In this document: positions 5,484 to 8,565 of the stretch, piece by piece
Position numbering within the stretch: position 1 is the first letter of the stretch
Layout of the letters: the number at the start of each line of letters is the position of its first letter
Origin: CAYHIW01 sp964356745
GTDB taxonomy: Bacteria; Patescibacteriota; Microgenomatia; UBA1406; GWC2-37-13
Assembly: GCA_964356745.1 (NCBI GenBank)
Contig: CAYHIW010000038.1
Coordinates: forward strand, 1-8,565
Reading direction: 5' to 3'
DNA length: 8,565 bases
The notes under the pieces: model-generated
Seen by the model: the letters and a program-made list of their open reading frames with translations, nothing else
Databases searched by the model: none
Told to the model about the DNA's origin: nothing
Made by a program: the position numbers and the translations under genes

Positions 5484-7940
5484 ATGTATATTTTACTTTT
5501 AATAATCCTAATATTTGCCGTCTATAAAACAATTAAGACGATAGAAAATAAGCGTTTACTCGCGTTGTTGTTGTCTGTAAAAAAATACGAAGCTGATTTC
5601 AAAAAAGCCACTGACGATTTCAAAAGCATGGTTAGTGGTGATTGGTATATTAGCGACAAGCAATATAGGGACTGGAAAATTAAATATGAGTATTTAGAAG
5701 AAACACTAAACCCAGCATTTATTAAAATAAAGACAGAAGATTCATTTAAGAAGATTGTTCTAGACTTTTCTGATTTTTGGCATAAAGGAAGGTTGTCATT
5801 CATAGATAGCTTTAACGAAAGATTTGTTAAACAAGAAACCCCACTCATTAAACGTATTTTGAGTGAAAAGGATATTCAAAACAACAATGATCAGATTACT
5901 GCCATTGCATCTGACGAAGATAATACTTTATTGGTTGCGGGCGCTGGTACTGGTAAGACTACAACGATATTGGGGAAGTTGGCATATCTTATTGAGAGAG
6001 TAGGTGTCAATCCTCAAGATATTTTGCTGTTGTCATTTACAGGACGTGCCGTGCAAGAACTGACTGACAGAATAGATAATAAATTTCCTGATAAAAATAT
6101 AAAAGCAAAAACATTTCACAGTTTTGGTCTATCTATTCTTGGTGATGCACTTGGGCAAAAACCAGACCTAGCGTTCGACACCAACACTTCTCGACAAAAA
6201 TTTTTGAATGAGCAATTTGATTTATTTATAAAAGACTCAAGTTATTTGCACCGCGCAGTGGAATACTTTGCCTACTATCTCAAGCCGGTCATTCTAGGGC
6301 CTGGTTTTAATAATCTCGATGACTACTACATGTATGTTAAGACAGAGCAAAATATTACGCTCAAAAAAGAGTATGTTAAAAGCCAGCAGGAAGTGATGAT
6401 TGCTAATTTCCTGTATATGAATGGTGTGAATTACGTATATGAAGGGCCATATAAGCACCAAACTTCAGATAATAAATACAGGCAATACAGACCAGATTTT
6501 TACCTTCCTGATTACGATATTTATCTTGAACATTTTGGTATTAATCGCAAAGGGGAGGTTCATTTTACTGAAAACGCAAATCAGAATGCGCTCCAGACAA
6601 AAAAGTACCAAGAAGGAATGGCGTGGAAAAGAGAATTGCATAAAAAACATAACACAAAACTGATTGAAACTTTTAGTTACGAGTTTACAGAAAGAAATTG
6701 GAGCGAGCAGTTAGTCATCAAGCTTAAGACGCACAATGTAATTTTTTCAGAGCGTAATATTGGGGAAATTTTTGAAACTCTAAAATCAAGCGGAAGCGTT
6801 AAACAGATTGTGGAATTATTTGGAACTTTTCTTGGGCTAAGTAAATCAAATGGTCTTGATTTAGGGTTGCTACGTGACAGAGTCATGTCTCGCAATAACG
6901 CAAGAGAGATAGCGTTTTTCGAAATCTTTTCTCCAATATACCAAGCGTATGAAGATTATTTAACAAAATCAAAATCAATTGATTTCGACGATATGCTTAT
7001 AAAAGCAACTCGCTTTATAAAGGAGGGGAGGTATAAAAATAATTTTAATGATATCATCATTGATGAATTTCAGGATTTTTCTACGAGCAAGTTTCATTTG
7101 GTTAAAGCTTTGTGTGATCAGAACCCAGATACAAAACTGTTTTGCGTTGGAGATGATTGGCAATCAATATTTCGTTTCACTGGTTCTGATATTTCACTGA
7201 TGACAAATTTTGAGGATTCCTATGGATTTACTAGGAAAAATCAATTGGTTGTTACAAATCGCTTTAACAATAAGATTGCAGTTGTATCGAATAAATTTAT
7301 TCTTAAAAATCCCCATCAGATAAAAAAGGAAGTAAAATCTGAGAAAACTATATCTGGGGAGGCAGTTGAGATTTTGTATAAAGGAAAAAACAATAATACT
7401 GAGCAACTCCTTTCTGAAATTCTAAAAACCCTTAACGAGGAAGCACTTGAGAAAAAAAAGAAAGCAACAGTTTTCCTGCTTGGGAGATACAAGCATAATA
7501 AACCAGATAATTTTATTAAGTATAAAAGTCAATACAAAAATCTATTAGTGGAATTTCTTACCATCCATGCTTCAAAAGGGTCTGAAGCAGATTACGTGAT
7601 TATTTTAGATGTACTTTCTGGCAAGTACGGGATTCCGTCTGGCGTAACAGACGACCCACTTTTAGAAATTGTTTTGAGCAAAGGAGACTCGTACCCCCAC
7701 GCAGAAGAACGTCGTCTTATGTATGTAGCGATGACTCGTGCTCGGCATAAAGTTTTTATAGTAACAGAAGATGGCAAGCAGTCAGTTTTTGTTTTGGAAC
7801 TAGAAGGGTCAAAAAATTCTGATGTTCCTTCAATGCGCTGTAAGGAATGCGGAGGTGAAATGGTTAAGAGGTCAGGCCCCTACGGTGTTTTTTACGGCTG
7901 TATTAATTTCCCTAAATGCACATATAAGGTTAGGCTCTAG
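5484..7940 (+). CDS. DNA helicase IV (HelD)-like UvrD/Rep SF1 helicase with N-terminal membrane segment, Vsr-like nuclease insertion and topoisomerase zinc finger
   Basis: 818 residues, against about 684 in E. coli HelD. In order: a hydrophobic N-terminus (1-16); a helical region; Walker A AGAGTGKTT (152-160, K158); LLLSFTGRAVQEL (motif Ia, 181-193); AKTFHSFG (208-215); DEFQD (motif II, 527-531); VGDDWQSIFRFTG (motif III, 555-567); FLTIHASKGSEADYVI (motif V, 691-706); and RRLMYVAMTRARH (motif VI, 743-755). GDDWQSIFRF and HASKGSEADYVII closely match HelD. Between motifs Ia and II is an insertion (~300-415) with E303, RPDFYLP (336-342), IYLEHFG (346-352) and Y375/K382, the pattern of a Vsr-like PD-(D/E)XK nuclease. 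The C-terminus carries C786/C789/C806/C812 in the topoisomerase I zinc-finger form (YGCINFPKC). By family it is a 3'-5' ATP-driven DNA helicase; membrane anchoring and a nuclease function are inferred. ATG at 5484, no Shine-Dalgarno. Confidence 0.88.
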   Translation: MYILLLIILIFAVYKTIKTIENKRLLALLLSVKKYEADFKKATDDFKSMVSGDWYISDKQYRDWKIKYEYLEETLNPAFIKIKTEDSFKKIVLDFSDFWHKGRLSFIDSFNERFVKQETPLIKRILSEKDIQNNNDQITAIASDEDNTLLVAGAGTGKTTTILGKLAYLIERVGVNPQDILLLSFTGRAVQELTDRIDNKFPDKNIKAKTFHSFGLSILGDALGQKPDLAFDTNTSRQKFLNEQFDLFIKDSSYLHRAVEYFAYYLKPVILGPGFNNLDDYYMYVKTEQNITLKKEYVKSQQEVMIANFLYMNGVNYVYEGPYKHQTSDNKYRQYRPDFYLPDYDIYLEHFGINRKGEVHFTENANQNALQTKKYQEGMAWKRELHKKHNTKLIETFSYEFTERNWSEQLVIKLKTHNVIFSERNIGEIFETLKSSGSVKQIVELFGTFLGLSKSNGLDLGLLRDRVMSRNNAREIAFFEIFSPIYQAYEDYLTKSKSIDFDDMLIKATRFIKEGRYKNNFNDIIIDEFQDFSTSKFHLVKALCDQNPDTKLFCVGDDWQSIFRFTGSDISLMTNFEDSYGFTRKNQLVVTNRFNNKIAVVSNKFILKNPHQIKKEVKSEKTISGEAVEILYKGKNNNTEQLLSEILKTLNEEALEKKKKATVFLLGRYKHNKPDNFIKYKSQYKNLLVEFLTIHASKGSEADYVIILDVLSGKYGIPSGVTDDPLLEIVLSKGDSYPHAEERRLMYVAMTRARHKVFIVTEDGKQSVFVLELEGSKNSDVPSMRCKECGGEMVKRSGPYGVFYGCINFPKCTYKVRL

Positions 7941-7950
7941 TGTGGCATTT

Positions 7951-7956
7951 TATAAG
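7951..7956 (+). promoter_or_regulatory. Possible -10 element (TATAAG) just after the helicase gene
   Basis: TATAAG matches the -10 consensus at five of six positions and lies 10 bp past the helicase stop. No good -35 is visible (TTAGGC at 7930-7935 with a 15-bp spacer is the nearest). It could start a transcript at about 7963, at the front of the structured region, but this is weak. Confidence 0.25.
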
Positions 7957-8043
7957 AGAAGTAAATAACTGAGTGGGCAAAAGCGTCAAAGGTCTAAAAT
8001 TGCCCAAAGGGTCCCACAAGACACTACCCCAGCTCTTTTTATA

Positions 8044-8061
8044 GTGTCTATTGTGTCTATT
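8044..8061 (+). repeat. Tandem 9-bp direct repeat
   Basis: GTGTCTATT occurs twice in direct succession (8044-8052, 8053-8061). The first copy overlaps the right arm of the AGACACTA/TAGTGTCT inverted repeat, so it looks like a local duplication of one stem arm. Confidence 0.8.
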
Positions 8062-8154
8062 GAGACCAGACTGAGAGGCCTCATTTTGATACGCTAAAAG
8101 CCCCCAAAGAACCCTTACGGGGTCTCATAACCCAAATTCCGAGACCGAGCAAGG

Positions 8155-8198
8155 GCACAAAGCGCAAAGAGCGCGAAAGCGCTCTTTGCGCTTTGTGC
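8155..8198. repeat. Perfect 20-bp inverted repeat with GAAA tetraloop
   Basis: The left arm 8155-8174 (GCACAAAGCG...) is the exact reverse complement of the right arm 8179-8198 (...CGCTTTGTGC). They are separated only by GAAA (8175-8178), a GNRA tetraloop closed by C-G. The stem is 60% GC. There is no T-run on either side, so it is not a classical intrinsic terminator. The arms are built of near-repeats of (G)CGCAAAG. Possible roles are a transcript-end stabilising hairpin, a structured RNA core, a REP-like palindrome or a MITE remnant. Confidence 0.9.
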
Positions 8199-8199
8199 G

Positions 8200-8244
8200 G
8201 GCGGAGCTATAGCGAGTGAAACGAGATAGCGAGCCGGGGGCGGC
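8200..8244 (+). repeat. GC-rich satellite hairpins with repeated ATAGCGAG
   Basis: Directly after the long hairpin, ATAGCGAG occurs twice (8209-8216, 8226-8233). GGC/GCC (8200-8202, 8233-8235) and GCTAT/ATAGC (8206-8210, 8226-8230) can form one imperfect stem, with an AG/AG internal mismatch, a CG/CG extension and an AGTGAAA loop. Alternatively GCCG/CGGC (8233-8236, 8241-8244) can close a GGGG loop; both use 8233-8235, so they compete. Confidence 0.5.
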
Positions 8245-8292
8245 AAGTACTTACGTCTATGAGAATGTAATCATTCGAAGAGACTTAGTAAC

Positions 8293-8338
8293 TTGTGCTC
8301 ACACAAAATTAGTCGAGCCTGTGAGTTCAAATTTTTTT
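8293..8338 (+). terminator. Probable intrinsic terminator
   Basis: TTGTGCTCACA (8293-8303) pairs with TGTGAGTTCAA (8320-8330): seven inner pairs including one G-U, a T-T mismatch, then three outer pairs. The loop is 16 nt. Seven T follow at 8332-8338, then ATTTT. This would end transcripts from the helicase gene or the structured region just before the next promoter. The loop is large and TTGTG/CACAA (8293-8297, 8302-8306) is a competing fold. Confidence 0.5.
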
Positions 8339-8342
8339 ATTT

Positions 8343-8351
8343 TGGTATACT
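8343..8351 (+). promoter_or_regulatory. Extended -10 promoter of the right-edge gene, probably leaderless
   Basis: TGGTATACT is an extended -10 (TG-n-TATACT, with TATACT at 8346-8351). No good -35 is present at the usual spacing. Transcription is expected about 7 nt downstream of the -10, at or next to the ATG at 8358, which implies a leaderless or nearly leaderless mRNA. The terminator-like T-run ends 5 bp before it. Confidence 0.6.
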
Positions 8352-8357
8352 GTAACC

Positions 8358-8565
8358 ATGTTTAAATTCATTCGCCCGGAATTCTTTGATATCTTTGGAA
8401 TTTTAACTTTTAGCGTACTTATCTACTTAGGTGCCCAAGCTTTATTTTTCGGGGAGCAGGTTCCTCACTGGGGACTCTGGTTTCTTTTCTTGATTGGAAT
8501 CGCAGGGCTTATTGTTGACGGGACTATTGTGTACATTACGTACCTTAAGCGAAAAAATAAAAATC
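8358..8565 (+). CDS. Small two-TM membrane protein, 3'-truncated by window edge
   Basis: The ATG at 8358 opens a frame of 69 complete codons that has no stop before the window ends. The product starts MFKFIRPEFFDIFGILTF and has two hydrophobic segments (residues ~10-31 and ~40-62) joined by a short loop, GEQVPHWGLW. A basic tail (KRKNKN) follows the second segment, so that end probably lies in the cytoplasm. I see no catalytic motif and know no function; I associate short proteins of this type with Patescibacteria. It has its own promoter and lies downstream of a probable terminator, so it belongs to a separate transcription unit from the nuclease and helicase genes. Confidence 0.75.
   Translation, partial: MFKFIRPEFFDIFGILTFSVLIYLGAQALFFGEQVPHWGLWFLFLIGIAGLIVDGTIVYITYLKRKNKN

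Larger units (their letters stand above)
7963..8338 (+). ncRNA. Candidate structured non-coding region (3' UTR or independent RNA)
   Basis: No protein gene is visible between 7941 and 8357, yet the region is packed with inverted repeats. They are GGGCAA/TTGCCC (7975-7980, 8000-8005); a perfect 8-bp AGACACTA/TAGTGTCT (8019-8026, 8042-8049); GGTCTC/GAGACC (8121-8126, 8141-8146); the 20-bp hairpin at 8155-8198; GCTAT/ATAGC (8206-8210, 8226-8230); GCCG/CGGC (8233-8236, 8241-8244); GAATG/CATTC (8263-8267, 8272-8276); and a terminator-like stem at 8293-8330. By count, 8101-8280 is about 54% GC. It does not show the signature sequences of RNase P RNA, tmRNA, SRP RNA or tRNA. The boundaries given run from the possible transcription start to the terminal T-run and are provisional. 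It could instead be an intergenic repeat element with no RNA function. Confidence 0.35.

Noticed and set aside
6439..6663. + strand frame of 74 codons within the helicase gene
   Set aside because: It is an alternative frame across the nuclease insertion; the helicase frame explains the sequence with clear motifs.
8019..8049. AGACACTA/TAGTGTCT hairpin as the helicase terminator
   Set aside because: The only T-run (8036-8040) lies inside the loop, not after the stem.
7941..8357. tRNA, tmRNA, RNase P or SRP RNA in the structured region
   Set aside because: None of their conserved sequence signatures could be found by eye.
1..8565. Recoded TGA (as in Gracilibacteria or Absconditabacteria)
   Set aside because: No gene here needs TGA read-through, and TGA ends the HNH gene at 4660-4662 where the next gene begins.

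Overview
The window is AT-rich (a sampled stretch of helicase gene is about 38% GC) and densely coded on the + strand. I see no genes on the - strand, no tRNA or rRNA, no CRISPR array and no transposase. Starts have no convincing Shine-Dalgarno sequence, one promoter looks leaderless, and several proteins resemble families I associate with Patescibacteria (CPR, Parcubacteria-like). That lineage is a moderate-confidence inference. TGA ends one gene and is not read through in any gene here, so there is no sign of a recoded genetic code. A run of 10 N inside one gene shows this is a scaffolded, probably metagenomic, assembly.

Layout. 1-1464 is the C-terminal part of a type IIG / PglX-like DNA adenine methyltransferase whose catalytic N-terminus lies outside the window. 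Six more genes follow with gaps of only 1-5 bp or a 4-bp overlap (1467-5309): a membrane-anchored NERD nuclease-like protein; a helical protein with a faint DNA-glycosylase-like signature; a putative PD-(D/E)XK nuclease; a RecB/Cas4-like PD-(D/E)XK nuclease with two CxxC pairs; a small HNH endonuclease; and a membrane-anchored coiled-coil protein of unknown function. After 174 bp comes an 818-aa DNA helicase IV (HelD)-like SF1 helicase with an N-terminal membrane segment, a Vsr-like nuclease insertion and a C-terminal topoisomerase-type zinc finger (5484-7940).

7941-8357 has no gene but much inverted-repeat structure: a perfect 20-bp stem closed by a GAAA tetraloop, GC-rich satellite hairpins, two alternative GGTCTC/GAGACC pairings, and a plausible intrinsic terminator that runs directly into a strong extended -10 promoter. 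That promoter drives a small two-TM membrane protein that runs off the right edge (8358-8565).

Interpretation. A methyltransferase followed by four separate nuclease-type proteins, then a helicase carrying a fifth nuclease domain, reads as a defence island or DNA-processing cassette. The tight spacing of 1-5309 suggests one transcript. Whether these genes form one system, and whether the 3' structured region is a functional RNA, cannot be settled from sequence alone. They are the two points most worth following up.
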